Positions 31,822 through 45,624 are shown, counted from the first letter of the stretch. The stretch is 64,000 nt of DNA from Diprion similis (GCF_021155765.1 NC_060118.1:9173646-9237645), one strand, 5' to 3'. Notes: generated by a model not told the origin, from the sequence alone. Program-made: numbers and translations.

Positions 31822-32380
31822 TGACTCACTACCACATGAGCTATACAACGACAGGTTATCAATATTTAGATACGTGGACTACAGGATGAATAATGCGTCT
31901 TTAGAATATCCAGATAGCCCAATTCGCAATCGGTATTACGTGACACAGATTCGAAAATCTAATCTTTCAATTTTTCCAAGTTGACTCATACGGCGAAAAA
32001 ATGTAGATATTCTCCTCCATTGAAAGTAAATTAATTTTCATTCCTTTCCATTCATTTTCACTACTGCGTTGAAGCTTATAATTTAACAAAATTTTGCTAA
32101 AATTTTGGCCCAGTTCATAATGAAAGTAGATAGAAGTGGCTTTGGAATATACCAGAAGCATCTTGAAACGTCTTTTCTGATGACTCACACCTGATAGAAC
32201 ATTAAATTTTTTCTTTCACATTCTAAGCCATGCTTCCTGTAGACATTTCGCTGGAGGTTGCGTGAGGTTGCGTCAGTGTGAAGCCAACCTGGATACCCAC
32301 CAGCGGCATCGCATTACATGGCAGAATTGATACCAAAAGTTGACGAATCCACTCGCTCAAGCTTTACTGATAATGAGTCA
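31822..32380. promoter_or_regulatory. Cluster of four AP-1/CncC-like TGA(C/G)TCA sites upstream of ref(2)P
   Basis: TGACTCA occurs at 31822-31828, 31982-31988 and 32181-32187, and TGAGTCA at 32374-32380. They lie 0.5-1.1 kb upstream of the ref(2)P start. Mammalian p62 and fly ref(2)P are known targets of Nrf2/CncC, which binds related sites. The extended ARE GC tail is not complete at these sites, so AP-1 is equally possible. Confidence 0.4.
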
Positions 32381-33591
32381 TTTATACTACAACATTCCCA
32401 ACTTTTTATTTTCACTAAATTTCATCGAGAAAGTACAATTTTATCTAGATTTGCAATGAAAAGATCTAGAAAATTTTGTGATTCAGAATTTTCCAAAGTA
32501 GGTCACAGAAAATTAGAGAACAGATAAATAATTCAATTATATCCAATTTCGTCTGAGATAAGGATTTCTCAGTAAAATCAAACAAACTTAACACTAATTT
32601 TTCAAAGTAAAGTTTTTTCCGTAGTGGTATTGATATGGGTTCGATTAGCTAGCCTATATACGATATTCCAAAGAATGGAAAACCCGCATGTGGGTACATC
32701 ATACAAATGTTTTTGAACGCGTTTTACGATCTAAATAGTTTTTGCTACAGTTCAATAAAATATATAAAACATACACGCAGTAACACAGTTGGTGTAATAA
32801 TTTTGGTAAAGTTCACAGCTTCTGCGTGGGAATAAATTATCGGCTCGACTATAGTACCTAGAATCTGGTCTCGGATCGTTTTCGTAAGATTCTTCAGATA
32901 GACAACAAGGCAACTTTTGCAAGTGTGTAAATATCTAAAGGCACGGTGAAAGCTGAAGCAAATACCATTTTCCTACGCTATCATGGCTTCGACTACTTAT
33001 AAACGCGTATGTGAAGCCACAGAACGACTTACATACATTCAGCAGTTGCCAGTTACATTACGCAAGAAATTATTCTAGGCTTGCACAACGCCGTTATAAT
33101 ATTGTTTATGAGTATTAACTGCATTCTATTTGGTACCGGGGGGCTAACTGAAAAACAGCATTTCACATTATAATACCACAAATCTACGCCCGAAACTATA
33201 GCCACGTTAGTGCAGAAGAATACACATTAATTAGTATAGGTCGAAATATCGTTTGCAACATCGAACGATTATCACCCCTGTAATTTGATTGATTTCAAGT
33301 CAGCACGTCGTTATTAAATACCTGCATATTCACACGCTGATTTGAAACTCTCGCACGGCGATGATACCGCATAATGTACGAGAAAATACGTTACAACGAC
33401 AGCGATCTATACAGCTAATAATAAGCAAAGTAGTAAAACGCTAAGATCCCAGCAGCGGATAAAAAGTGCTGCAGGATTATTTATTCACAGCAGGTGGTGG
33501 CACGATGTTATCCTACACTATTATCGTCTGCACTGATATTAGGTTTTAGTTATTGCTGGAGCTCCAGTCGGTTCCAGACCTGCAAAAAGAA

Positions 33592-36122
33592 ATGTGGACC
33601 GTTACTTCGACCGCCAAAATCCTTTTGATCTCTCTTTTGGCCACCTCATCGATCGGCGATATCCCCGAAGTACCGAATTATTTCAGCCTGATAACTCAGG
33701 TGCATACTTACTTCGGTACTTCCTGCGTATTTTTGGTCCGCAGTAGAAACGACAGTAAGTTTGATAACAATTGAAGAGAATTTGATAAATAATCACTTCC
33801 TCGAGTTGACCGATATCCGCTTGTTCTTAGCACTGAACGACATCTACCTCGAAGGTGAGATTGTGCGAAAATTTTCTGACGAAAAAATACTGAGTTTGAC
33901 GGTGGAGTTTTTGCGCCTCAATGAAACGCTGCAATTTTACTCGAAACGCGTTATCCGAGCGCTGATCGTCGTCAGTTTGCAGACACGCGAGCTCGTCGCT
34001 GAGTTTTCAAGAATCACCGAAAATTTCGAAATGGCTTCACCCTGCTGGCTCCTGATATTCAGTGACAAGATTTTCCTCGAATATTATCCCTCAGTTAGAC
34101 CCGGCGAAAATATATTCCATCTCACATTCAACACCGAGCTGCTAGTCGCTCGACCTCCACATCCGGTCATTCAGGAATGGTACTGGCTGGTCGACAGGGT
34201 AAAAACGGATGATCTAGCGTTCTGGGATTTGGACACAGGGTTCGTTCTGAAGAAGAACATGAGTCTCTATCAGCGAAGAAGTAATTTAGAGAATTCAAGA
34301 ATCGCGGTGACGGTAATAAACGTAAGTAGCAAACAATGCCGGTATAACAACATTCACAAATCAGTAAATCAAGGACTAATTCTGCAGGATCCCCCGATGA
34401 TAACATTCGGCAACAATTCAATTGGAGGACTGTTTGGCGGCATGCTAATGGAGCTGAGCAAAGTCGCCAATTTCACCGTCGAGTTTGTCGAACCCAGGGA
34501 AATGTCCTACGGGAGCTGGAACGACGAGGAGAAACGTTGGACGGGGATGATGGAACTCCTGACAAACGGGAAGGCGGGCATAGCGGCGGCCGATTTCACT
34601 ATCACAAGACCGCGTTTGGAGTCCGTGGACTTTTCTCTGCCGTTGTTATCCACCCGAAACAAATTGTACATCAGGAAACCTGATGGTGGGATTCAGTGGT
34701 CGGCGTATTGGCAGGTATTGTCCTTTTTCGTCCTGTATTGTTCGATTAGACATAGTTCAAAAATCGGCAGCTGTGATCATATTCGAAATTCTTGTTTTTT
34801 CATCAGGCTTTTGCTCCTGGGATATGGATCTTGATAGATGTCTTGATTTTCGTCACAACGATACTCCTCACTCTGATCGCCGCCGTTAATAGGTTCAGAT
34901 CGATCACTATAGACGTGTTCACAAACTACCTTCTACTCGTTTTTGGAATATATTGTCAGCAGGGATTGCCCGGTGATTATCGCCAATTATGGAGGCATGG
35001 AAAGCGCTCTTCATTACCCTACAGCGAATCCTCTTCTTTCAGAATTTCCGTCCGATTCACCATCGCAAATCGCCTATTTCTCCATATTCCTGTCAGCCTT
35101 GGTCGTTGCCGCGGGTTACTCGGCCGCCCTTATCAGCTACTTGACAGTGACCAGTATAGCCCTGCCATTCTCAACCTTGGAAGGATTCGTCAAGGATGGA
35201 ACTTACGATTTAATCGTATTCCGAGACGGTGCCGAGTACGACATGTTTGCAGTAGGTATTATGACATAAAATTTTCGATGACCTTATGTTATTGACGGGT
35301 AATTGGGAACAACAGCTGAAACAATTTGTTTCTATAAATTTACACAGACCACGACAGAATCAACGATGATGAAAATGTGGGACAGGATGAAGTACAGAGA
35401 ACTGCTGCCAGAGACATTGCTGGAAGGATTTCAGCAAGTGAGAATAAACGGCGCGAAAATTTTACGCCTGAAATTTACGGCGTAGGCTACCCGCCGTACA
35501 GGCATGACATTTGAGTTATCTGTTTTCAAACGTCACCAGCGCGCGAAATTCAAATGTGTATTCTTCTGTTCAAACTAGGTATGCGATGAAAAAGTTGCTT
35601 TCTACATACCAGCAGTGCTTGCAGAGACAGTCAGCATCTATTTGCCGTGCAAAGTGATCGGTATAGACACTAAGCGAAGCATGAGCCTCGCCATGGCGTT
35701 ATCCAAGGGAAATCCTTACAACGGATTGATAAATTACCAGTGAGTATGGAAGATCGAATAACTCTCGTTTTTTCTCGCATCAATTTTTACCGTGAATTTT
35801 TAGCGTTCAGAGGTTTCGAGATCACGGTATTTTGGGTCGTTTGAAAGATCTGTACGGAAGACCACAGAATCCGTCAACGGTGTCACCACACTCGGAGGTC
35901 ACAGTTTGGGGCGTGATGCCCGTCCTCGCAGTTTTGGCGGGTGGTATGATGCTGGCGATCCTGATTTTATATCTTGAAAAAATCTGTTTCTCTTACCGGA
36001 AACGATGCCTGAAAGATAAGGAGAAGAAGAACCTGATGAACAGAAAGGACGAGAAGATCACGAAAATCCGACTGCGCCACAGGACTGACAGACTTCCACC
36101 CCCACCGAAATTCTACCCCTGA
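33592..36122 (+). CDS. Divergent ionotropic receptor (IR), putative chemosensory ligand-gated channel
   Basis: A variant ionotropic glutamate receptor of the arthropod IR family. Exons are 33592-33754, 33831-34321, 34388-34714, 34807-34972, 35043-35251, 35348-35437, 35579-35739 and 35804-36122, giving 641 aa. There is an N-terminal signal-like stretch (ILLISLLATSS) and a short divergent N-terminal domain. The S1 lobe starts AVTVINDPPMITFG and contains GIAAADFTITRPRLESVDFS, with R294 aligned to the glutamate-binding Arg of iGluRs. M1 is near 331-354 (IWILIDVLIFVTTILLTLIA). The M3 segment ends YSAALISYLTV (SYTAN-like), followed by the S2 lobe and a last span at about 570-594. A basic, Pro-rich tail ends the protein. 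The 34322-34387 intron is in frame and stop-free, so an unspliced reading looks open, but splicing restores the conserved VINDPPMI. The exact IR subfamily is not assigned. Introns are short (66-141 bp). Confidence 0.88.
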
Positions 36123-38149
36123 ATACAATGAACGGTTATTTTCATCCCTGTGATTCGAAGACGCTAAAAATAATCAGTTTTTATCACCGTTGTGATGATA
36201 AAGTAATGTAAGAAGTGAATTAACTTTTAAAGAGATGATTATCTCTCCCGCATCAGACGTGACAGACGTATAAAAGCTTTATTCCTGCCTGAACAATTTC
36301 GATAAGATTCGGCACGCTCCATCGATGTCATCTTGAGCATAAATAACGTGCAGCTGGTATAAGTTTCCGTTTACGTAGGTACCGATGGGTCAATGGACGT
36401 TGATGAATTTTTAAACGACACGTCTCAGATTTTTATCAGAAATTTACGTCGTCTAAGCTATATTCGTTAAGTCCGTCAGCGAACACTTAACGATTTTACC
36501 TCCTGGCTCGCTGAGGACTCGCTGATAATTCGCTGCTGACCTATATTTGAGCCAGTGTCAGCGATACTATATAAAAGAAAATAACTAATTTCTAGTTATT
36601 TTAACGGGGCGTTTAAAAGAACTTGGTGTGTAGAAAAAAGCGACAAAGATTCTTCATTTTAGATAAAATAAGAAAAAATCGTTCGGTACGTGTTTAGCTC
36701 GACGCCTGATATCTCTACAAGCGATTTATAAAAATTCACGAACAACAGCGTTTGTCGCTTGAATAACAATCGATAATACTTATCACTTTATCGTCTGTGA
36801 CTCGAATCATGACCATACGTAACGCTGCGATGCATTAATACCAGCCGATTCTTATCTAACCGATGTTTAAGTATCCACATAGATTTCTAGATTATGCAAG
36901 GCTACGAATCAAGGATGAAAAATGCACGTGTGGCTCTGCCTCGATGCTATCTTAACAATAATTAACGTGACATCAATCAACCCACTGCTGTAAATAGTTT
37001 TTTTTTTCGAACTTTAATTCCAACATTCCATTACTCCTGAAAATCCAACCCAAAGACATCTCGGTTGTATTAATTCCAATTCAGAAACTAATAACGACTG
37101 ATAAGTTTCTAATTAGGTATTCCTGCAGATAAAGACGTACCATCTGACTGAGATTTATCAGCTCGTAAAAAACTGACGTAATACATTCAATTAACATCGG
37201 CTATCGGTGCATGAAAAAAAAAATATATATATATATATACAAAGATTCACGTCCCGTGGGCGGCTTATGGTTTCCAAAAGATCATCGACTCGGCCACAAG
37301 GTAGGTACCTACCTCAGTGATAATTATTTCATCCACGGCGTTCAGCTGTTGCTGGGTGTGAATGACGTAGCATTTTAATTGGTCTATCCTTTATGATTTA
37401 CACATACATTATACACGCGGGTACCTATATCGAAGAATCCGGTGGTTTATGTTTATGTGTTTCGGCGTTGCCCGGAGGCGATCGACACCCACGATTCGTC
37501 TTGACCCGGGGATCTCTTCGCCTACGATTGTTCTAGCAAAGTAGGTTCGTATCATGCATGCAGGTATGCGTAAGGCTAAGGCTAAGGCTGTAAGTTTCGG
37601 CAGTGCGGACAATTTACTTCCATTTCTAATAATATCTGCTCATGCCTCCATTCCTCTGGTTACGGTTTATTTATCCAATTCCTTCTGTCCCCCTCCTTTT
37701 TCCTCACTTTTTCTTCCTTCCCCTTTCCTTTTTCGTCGCCTCGATTAGTCGGCCGAACTCCAGACTCTGTTTACTCGGCGTCTGCATGCAGTTCGTTTCT
37801 CGTTCCTGATGCAGCTGACAATAAAGATTGCTCCACGTATATGTACTGTACCATATGTCTATGTGTAGATGTACAAGAGCAAATCCCTCTCGACGACTCT
37901 CCTCGCACATCACGTACTGCACCTATGTATTTCAGATATATACATACGTATTACAGACAGAGATCAAGTGAGAAGCTTTTCCGCCTCGACGTCCTTTTGA
38001 CCTTTTTTACGTACCTCTTTCACTTCGCGATACTACCTCCACGCCTAAACTGGAATCTTCTCCGTCTGTACAGGAATTGTACGAGACGACGCTCACTTCA
38101 CACTGCGTAAATGGTGAAGCTGCAGAATTTGATACGTGATGCTACTTCG

Positions 38150-38345
38150 AGACACGCAAGCTCACTGGAAGTCACATGAAGTTATTCGAAGTCACGCAAA
38201 GCCACTACCTTCAAACACATAAAGTTTCTTGAAGACGCGGAAACACACTGGAAGTCACTGGAAGTCATTTGAAGTCACATGAAGTTACTTGAAGACACGG
38301 CAACACCCTGAAAGTCTTTGGAAATGATTTGACGTCACGTAAAGC
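38150..38345. repeat. Degenerate short repeats with GAAGTCAC core
   Basis: The motifs TGGAAGTCAC, ATGAAGTTA and TTGAAGACACGG recur at about 10-11 bp spacing, with two larger similar blocks starting near 38165 and 38248. It looks like a decayed minisatellite. Confidence 0.6.
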
Positions 38346-40816
38346 TAGCGGAAGTCATGATGCCAGTTGGTTTTCAAAGTCAGTACCAGTCACTTGTAAC
38401 ATCAAGAAATCACTTTTATCCATGCAACAATCACGGAAGAAATTCCATTCCCTGATCATCATTATTTCCCGCCAATTTGGAACGATTCGCAGTTCATGCT
38501 GTTCAAATTCTACGATATAACTCTCGCAGGTTCCCACGTATGTACTTACATGTAACACGCGCATTGTATGTATGATGGAATCAAGTGTGCGCACTTACTT
38601 GGCGTCATACTTGTATGTACATACATGTTGTAGCATAACATACCACAAGCCACGACATTAGTGCATTGATGCTAGTTAGCGGCGCGGGTTTCGGTAACCT
38701 TTCGCTTCCTTTAGGCATTCCTGCCAGTCATCCCACGCTGGGTTACCATGGCATGGGCATCGTTCATGATGTAGGTACCAGAATCGTAACCGGGGTCCAG
38801 TGTTACAACAATGCCGTCTCTTGGTGTCTAACAATAAGCGAGTGATTCACGAATAACATAACAAGACAGCTCTCCTCGACGTCTCTATATAGTTCGTCTG
38901 CAGTCAGAAGAGAATAACAGAAACGTCGAGTGTTTCAATAGATTCAAAATAACAATGCAGAAATGTCAGCGACTTTTATTTTGTAATCGTTTTTATTTAT
39001 GCATTTTATTTTTATTTTTTTACTAATCCAGGTTGGTCACGTTATTACTTTTTCCTCATAACTTTTTAACGAGTTATAATTATTGTGCATTATCGATTTG
39101 GCGATTCATGCACATTTCACAACCGTTAAGTAGTCATTTATGTCCTTGCATAGTCTGTTCATCCAAAAGTTGTATGAACGGTTAAAAAAGTGTGTGAATT
39201 TTTGGATTTTATATCTAGCCAATCGATCGTTTGACTTCATTATGGAGTTTGTTTCACTAATCAAAAGTATGTAGATCGAGGTTGAATCACATTTTTTTTC
39301 TCATTAGAATTAATCAATAGAAAAGATTATCCCTGAAAATAACTTCAACCATTTCCATCGCTGAAATATTGTCTCAAAAAAACAGCTTAACCGTTGCACT
39401 TGAAACTTCGAGACAATATTTTTGGATATACGTATTCTCTTTGCCACGATCTAAATTTTTCTGATTATCTGAATCTTTTGCGAATAAAATAAAAAAGTCA
39501 TAACTTTCGAACGAAAAATTGAATTTCAAATTTAAACGGTCATCATTTTGTTAAAAAAAAATAAGAAAATAAAATTTCTCGTCGTAGCTACATGGAATAT
39601 AGAATATCCAAGAATACCGTTCTTCAATTTGATTGGATCGTTTCAAACCGTTTCTCAGATATCGTGGTATTGAATGATTCGTTATCGTGATACAAATCCC
39701 GGAAATTCATTCATCAGTACCTATAGACAGATATAGCTCCTTAAATATGAAATTAAGGATGCTTCCTCCTAAAATTTGAACAAAATTACACCCGTAATGC
39801 AGTTGCAAATCGACACGAATCCGCAATGCATCGCGATTTGATTGCATCGCATTTGCTGCTGCAGTGCAAGCGTTTTAAAAATCCCGCACGTCAAGCGTAA
39901 GGTAACATAACAGTACTCGTTCCTTAGCACCGGATATGGACGGGCACGCGCTGAGTTTCCGGCCTTATTTGACCGGAAGTAACCTTTGTACGATTAGAAA
40001 AACGGGCACGTTTTAACGACGAGCTATCTCGCGTTACCAAGATCGCATACCTTGCAGGTCTTCGGCTTTATTGTGAGCCTTTCGAGCCCCGATTCCTCCC
40101 TCTGGAAGTCTCTCCTAAAACCACAGAGAATGAAACAGAAGTTATGGGAGAATTGTATATTCATATATAGTGCAAAAATAATTACCTTACAACCCGGTAT
40201 AAAAATCACTGAATTAGCAATTGCACGATTCTCTGCGCGGAGTGCGAGAGAGGATTGCAAAATGAATGAAACAAGATCATCTGACTTTAGAGAGATGTTG
40301 AAAAAAATTACAGATTCATTTTTTTTTTTTTTTTTCAAGAAAAAAAAAACAAAATCATTTCACCGCACGTTTTTATGAAAACATTTGCTCGTATATTTCG
40401 GAAGATCTCTAATTAGTATAGATAAATGATCTCAAAAATGATATCAATTTTGTGAAAAGCCGAAGAAACGTCGGACATCTTTTTTTTTTTTCATTTTTAA
40501 TTTTTTTTTCTTCTTATTTGAGCACGTTTTTTTATAAATTCATCCGTAACCTCGACTGCGCGGGAAGAAACTGGAGCACCGATCCTCCGAAGAACAATTG
40601 AACCGTTGTTGAGACGGTTATATAGACTGAGTTGAATTAGCCGGAGTCATCGCACCTTTCACAATCCATTTTATCGGTGGTATTTAATCTTGGGAAATAG
40701 GTAAATCCAACCGGTATATACTTTATAATTATACCACATTGTACCTACACCCACAACGCCAACGGATTTCTATGTAGAGACAATGCACAGTTGCTGTACA
40801 TGCGTAACAGCAAAAT

Positions 40817-40821
<5 letters not shown>

Positions 40822-40873
<52 letters not shown>
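40822..40873. repeat. A52 run
   Basis: About 52 consecutive A in intergenic DNA, preceded by TTTTGT. No retroposed gene body is recognised next to it. Confidence 0.9.
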
Positions 40874-40874
<1 letters not shown>

Positions 40875-41190
40875 GTTTCTCAAACGCTCGCGTAATTTTA
40901 ACTGTGTGAATTTATACGGGATAATCGTTTTACGCTCTCGAAATTTGCTGAGATTATCTGATCACCGGTCTTTTAATTTCAGAGCATGTTACAGCGTAGA
41001 ATTATTATTGTATAACTACTTGACAAGCGATGAGAAAGATAAATAATCAAAGTGTGCGTAAGAAATTTTACAGACTAAATTTAAACAACGATTGAATCCA
41101 ACTCACCGGGTAATTAAACATGAGAGAATTGTTTAAATTTAAAAGGATACAAATCTTAATGCAAAAATTCGTTATTGCGTGGTAAAAAAA

Positions 41191-41224
<34 letters not shown>

Positions 41225-42048
41225 AGGAATCTTGCACCAATTAATAATTTAGAAAAGTAAAAATAAATTCATTAGTCATTCAGCGGGAATGAATTTTTTT
41301 TTTCAAAACTCATCAGCGAATCGATTATTTTGTTTCGTATTTGCGTAAGTGCAGAATAATTGTTTGATGCGTTTTTTTTTTTGTTTGTTTTATTCTATTT
41401 TTTTTTCCCCCCTTACCTTATTTCGAATCACCTGGTTGTACGAAAGTAAAAAACGCGTGCGCAATAACTGCGCACTTCGCGATGCGTGCACCAGATGGAA
41501 TGTTTTGCAACGGAATACCTGCCCATGTATTCTATCTATCTCGACAAGTTGACGGCCTCGCTCGATCTCCATGGACCAGGTCGATCCGCATGATGCGTTT
41601 TTCCCCGCATCGACGCCTCCGCCTTTTGCAGCGATTTTTGCAAGTATCCTAGTGTCACGGTATTCGAAATTTCTTATTATCTCATTTCCTAGAAAATTTC
41701 AGGAGAGATCGTACAAATGTTGAAATTTTTGCGTTATTGTTATTATTATTATTATTTGTGCAAAATTTACATCGTGTTAGGTATAAAGTTCGCCAACGAT
41801 GTATGACTTGTTGTTTGTAAAATAAGAATTTTTGTGCAGTTTAGATCAATAGTTCATGCGAATTTTATACACATGCTTAAATTTTTAGATAACGATACAT
41901 TTGGAAATTTAACTCGTCTCGTGTCAGGTTAAATTTATGCAAATTTTTGCCTGACCAGAATTGTAAGAATGTTTCAACAAGTCTCGTTTGATTTGGGTCG
42001 AGTTCATGCTAATTTTTTATGTTTTGAACCAAATACTTTTAAATTTAA

Positions 42049-42603
42049 CAAGTTCCAAATAAAATATTCGGAAATTCATTTGATGAGGGTAAAATTTACG
42101 CGAAGACTTGATGGTAATAAAAATTTCGGTTCCAGTTTTATTCTTCTCAGGTTAGATTCAAGAAAATTCGTCAAGTTTAGAACGAAACGCTAATTGCAAG
42201 TCCTGGCTGTTTTTGGGATCAAGTTCGCGCAAAGTCATCAAGTTTCAAATAAAATACTCGCAAATTCATCTTGTTGAGGGTAAAATTCGTGCAAAGACTT
42301 ATGTGAAATAAGAATCTTGACTCGAGTTGCGTTCTTTTCAGGTCAGATTCACGAAAATCCTTCAACTTCAAAACGAAACGCTTGCAAGTCTTGGCTGTTT
42401 TGGAGTCAAGTTCGTGCAAACTCAGCAAGTTTCAAACAAAGTATTCGCATGTTTATCATATTAGGGGTAAAATTCTTTTTTCAAATGAGAATCTCATTTC
42501 GAGTTTCGTTCGTCTCAAGTCATGTTCCCGAAATCCTTCAACTTTAAAACTAAAAGCTTGCAAGTCCTGGCTGTTTTAGGGTCAAGTTCGTGCAAAGCTG
42601 GTC
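42049..42603. repeat. Tandem repeat, about 187-bp unit, three copies
   Basis: Units start at 42049, 42239 and 42426 (spacing 190 and 187), each opening with CAAGTTYCAAAYAAA and containing TTGCAAGTCYTGGCTGTTTT near the end. A more decayed unit may precede from about 41850. It carries short chance reading frames only. Confidence 0.8.
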
Positions 42604-44394
42604 TGCATCAGTCGCGACGAAATTGAAATTCGACTCGAAGACACTCGGATGTGTCGAGGACTGCTCGTGTCTTCTATACGGTGCCATGAACGTTATGTGT
42701 GTGTAATAATTACAGGCTGGTACCGTGCTTCGCGAGACAGCCCGGTATATACACCGCAGTACAAGCTTAGGAATCGTGATCATTGTTCGAAGATTGTGTC
42801 ATTCGTGGGCTCGCCCATGTGCTGCATGCATGCCGCACAAATATTTGGCCTTTGTTATTCGCACTTGCTGCAGAGCTCGCAAGTTGGACGATTCTTGTAT
42901 CTTCCTGATCATAAGTGAGTTTCTTTCTAATCTCTAATCTTTGGAGTCCAACGACGGTTGTCCAAAAGAAAATGAGAGCCAATATTAGACGGTTTTTGTG
43001 TTGAAATTTTAAAAAAATTGATAATTTAATTAAAAAATTTCTCGTTTCATCTTCAGTATATTATACACATATACATAATATATTACCATAAGTAATGTTG
43101 TAATCAACGATCTCATTTTAAGGCGACAGCTGTGCATGGTGTATGATCTATATTTGTCTCGTTTCGATTAAATACAGAAACCTAAATACGAACGAATATG
43201 TATAAATGTACGTATATGTAACGGAACTTTGTATGCACAAGCAACTCAACTCCAGATGCCCTCGACTGTATATATACACATACATATGCGACCCGAATTC
43301 GAGCAGATGATCAAACATTCGTGTAATATAGGTAGAATTCGTTGGATGTGAAATATTCTCCGATAGTGATTTAAAGTTTTAACTTTTCCACGTTATAGAA
43401 AAAAGAAACATTTCTTATCGTCGTTCATTTTTCATTCGGTTTAACAACTTTTAATTATCTCGAGGGTAAAATAATGAATCTTTATCATGGAGTATCGATT
43501 ATGGTGAATAAAAAAAATCGGGGAAAATCTTTTTAGGAATGTTTACTAATTTTCGAGAAAATTAGAAATTATGCTTTTGTTACAGTCTTTTTTTTTTTTT
43601 TTTTAATTTCTTTTATTTCTTTCACTTTGTAATTATTGAAAGTAATAATATGCATTATATAAATGCAATTTCACTTTAAAAGCACCTTTTTTTTTAACAA
43701 AAAATAAATTTGCCTGGGCTAAAAATTGATTAAATGACACGATTTTAAAGTGTTTGAAATACTTTGCTAAAAAAAAAAAAAAAAAAAACACTCTCATGAT
43801 ATTTTCTGTTAAGTTTAGAATTTTCGCTGTTAATCTCGAAAAAAGTGATTGTTTTCACGATATCAACTCCTTAACCTTGAATAACTTCTGGAAGAGTTTA
43901 GTTATCGAAAAATTGTGAGAGACCTTTTTTTTTTCAGAGTATTAAATACCGTAAAAAAAAATATGTATCGGAATATTTATTTAAACCACCTCGCTACCGA
44001 GCTCCAAAATAACCGAAATCATTTCCTCGTGTTGATTAAATGAAAAACGGAAAATTGCGTTCAGGAACGACTAAACATTAATTATATTAAGTGCAAAAAA
44101 TTAAAGCAGACGTCTTATTTCCTCTTCCTACAATAATTATTAAACATCTGTCTTTGGAAAAAAAAAAATCAAAAAATCAAGAAAATAAATAAATAAATAA
44201 ATACTAAAATAAACAAAAAACACGCTCGATTCTTTTGCACCAGCCTAGTTCGCACGTTATAATATATCCGATGCGGTGATATAAACGCTTATAATATATA
44301 TGGAAGCCCAGAGTGGCGATCAGTGTGGAATATAATGTTCATACACGTGTGTTTTTTGTGTGGGAGAAGTTTGGCAGAGTCAACAAGTATATGT

Positions 44395-44430
<36 letters not shown>

Positions 44431-44579
44431 GTTATACCGTAACATGTCCAACACACCCTGAACTCGCGTTCATATCGCATGTGGAAAGGAAAAGAGGGAA
44501 GGGAAGTGAGAGCGAGATACAGAGAGAGAGAGAGAGAGTGAGAGCGAGAGGGGCGGGGGGGGAGGGGGGCAGGGAGAGA

Positions 44580-44750
44580 TGGAGCTGGGGGGGAAGAGGT
44601 GTAGGTACGTGAATGTGATTACGCGTTTCTGTCATTCAGTGTCTATCGCGTCGCGAAGCTCCGAGCACCTTGGGGAAACGGAAGTCGATCCCGTCCCCTT
44701 TCCATTCGGCTTCCTTGTTCTTCCGCCGAGAGTGAAAAGAAAAATTCATT
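44580..44750 (+). promoter_or_regulatory. CpG-containing promoter-like island
   Basis: A GC-richer patch with TCATTCAGTGTC (an initiator-like TCAGT) and several CpGs follows a GA/G-rich tract in otherwise AT-rich DNA. It could be the 5' non-coding exon or promoter of the gene whose coding exon starts near 49406. There is no direct link in the sequence. Confidence 0.25.
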
Positions 44751-45581
44751 CGAAAGAAAAACGAAGAATAAAAAAAGAATATACAAAAAAAAATTTCATT
44801 CAATTAAATTACCAAAATAAAAGTAAAAAAAAAAAAACCGACACCGCGAAATTCTTTGTTTAAAAAACAAAAATAAATAAATAAATGAAAAAAAAAGACG
44901 ACGACAACGACAACGAGAAAAATTAATTTGATTTTCTATCGCGGTTCTTTTTTCGTTCTTCACTTCTCTTGCGTCGTTCTTGTTCTTCTTGTTGTTGTTG
45001 TTATTATTATTATTATTATTATTCCTATATATCCCCCGTTAAATACAAGGAAAATTGCGCTGCATGCGGGCGAAAGGTTGTTGAACGTTTTCCGAACGTT
45101 TATATTATAATGCATATATAATATGTATACAATCATGCTTGTTACATGTTATACTATTTTTTTTTTATTTTGTTATTTAACAGTTGATTGGGTGTTATAA
45201 CAAACACAGTTTTATAATAATATGTGTAATGTATACTGCATAATTAAATCGATCTTCTCAATCGCCAAGTTTTCGCGAGAGACCGGTTCCCGAGGACGTT
45301 TATAATTATTCTTGTTATTATTTCTTCTAGTTTTTTGTTTTTATGTTCGTTTTTTTTTTTGTTTTTGTTTTTTTTTTTCGTTTCCGTCATTTTTTCACCA
45401 GTACCGACAAATTTCTGTTACTCTGTGTGCGTACGTGTGTGTGTGTGCGTGTGTGATTAACCATATACAATTACTAATTCAAAGTTTCACTTTCACGCGT
45501 TTGTTTGTTTGACACCTCTAATATAATTATTGTTATACGCCCCTGGGGTGTGTGCTTAATGGTAATTATTACTTCATATAA

Positions 45582-45624
<43 letters not shown>

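Larger units (their letters stand above)
31305..33591. other. Intergenic region between ref(2)P and the IR gene
   Basis: No coding feature is supported here. It holds the ref(2)P promoter side (TATA candidate and TGA(C/G)TCA cluster) and the 5' flank of the ionotropic receptor gene. Short open frames in it lack splice or codon support. Confidence 0.6.
36123..41850. other. Intergenic region downstream of the IR gene
   Basis: No supported gene. Short degenerate repeats lie at 38150-38345, a pure A run at 40822-40873 and a second A run near 41193-41221. Other open frames are short and without splice or codon support. Confidence 0.55.

Noticed and set aside
32637..32660. tRNA-like T-arm motif GGGTTCGATTAGC
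   Set aside because: No matching acceptor stem, anticodon arm or B-box spacing could be found around it.
33755..33830. Frameshift or pseudogene in the ionotropic receptor
   Set aside because: A 76-base intron (A/GTAAGT to CTTGTTCTTAG) restores the frame, so the gene is intact. The frame change at 34972-35043 is likewise explained by a 70-base intron.
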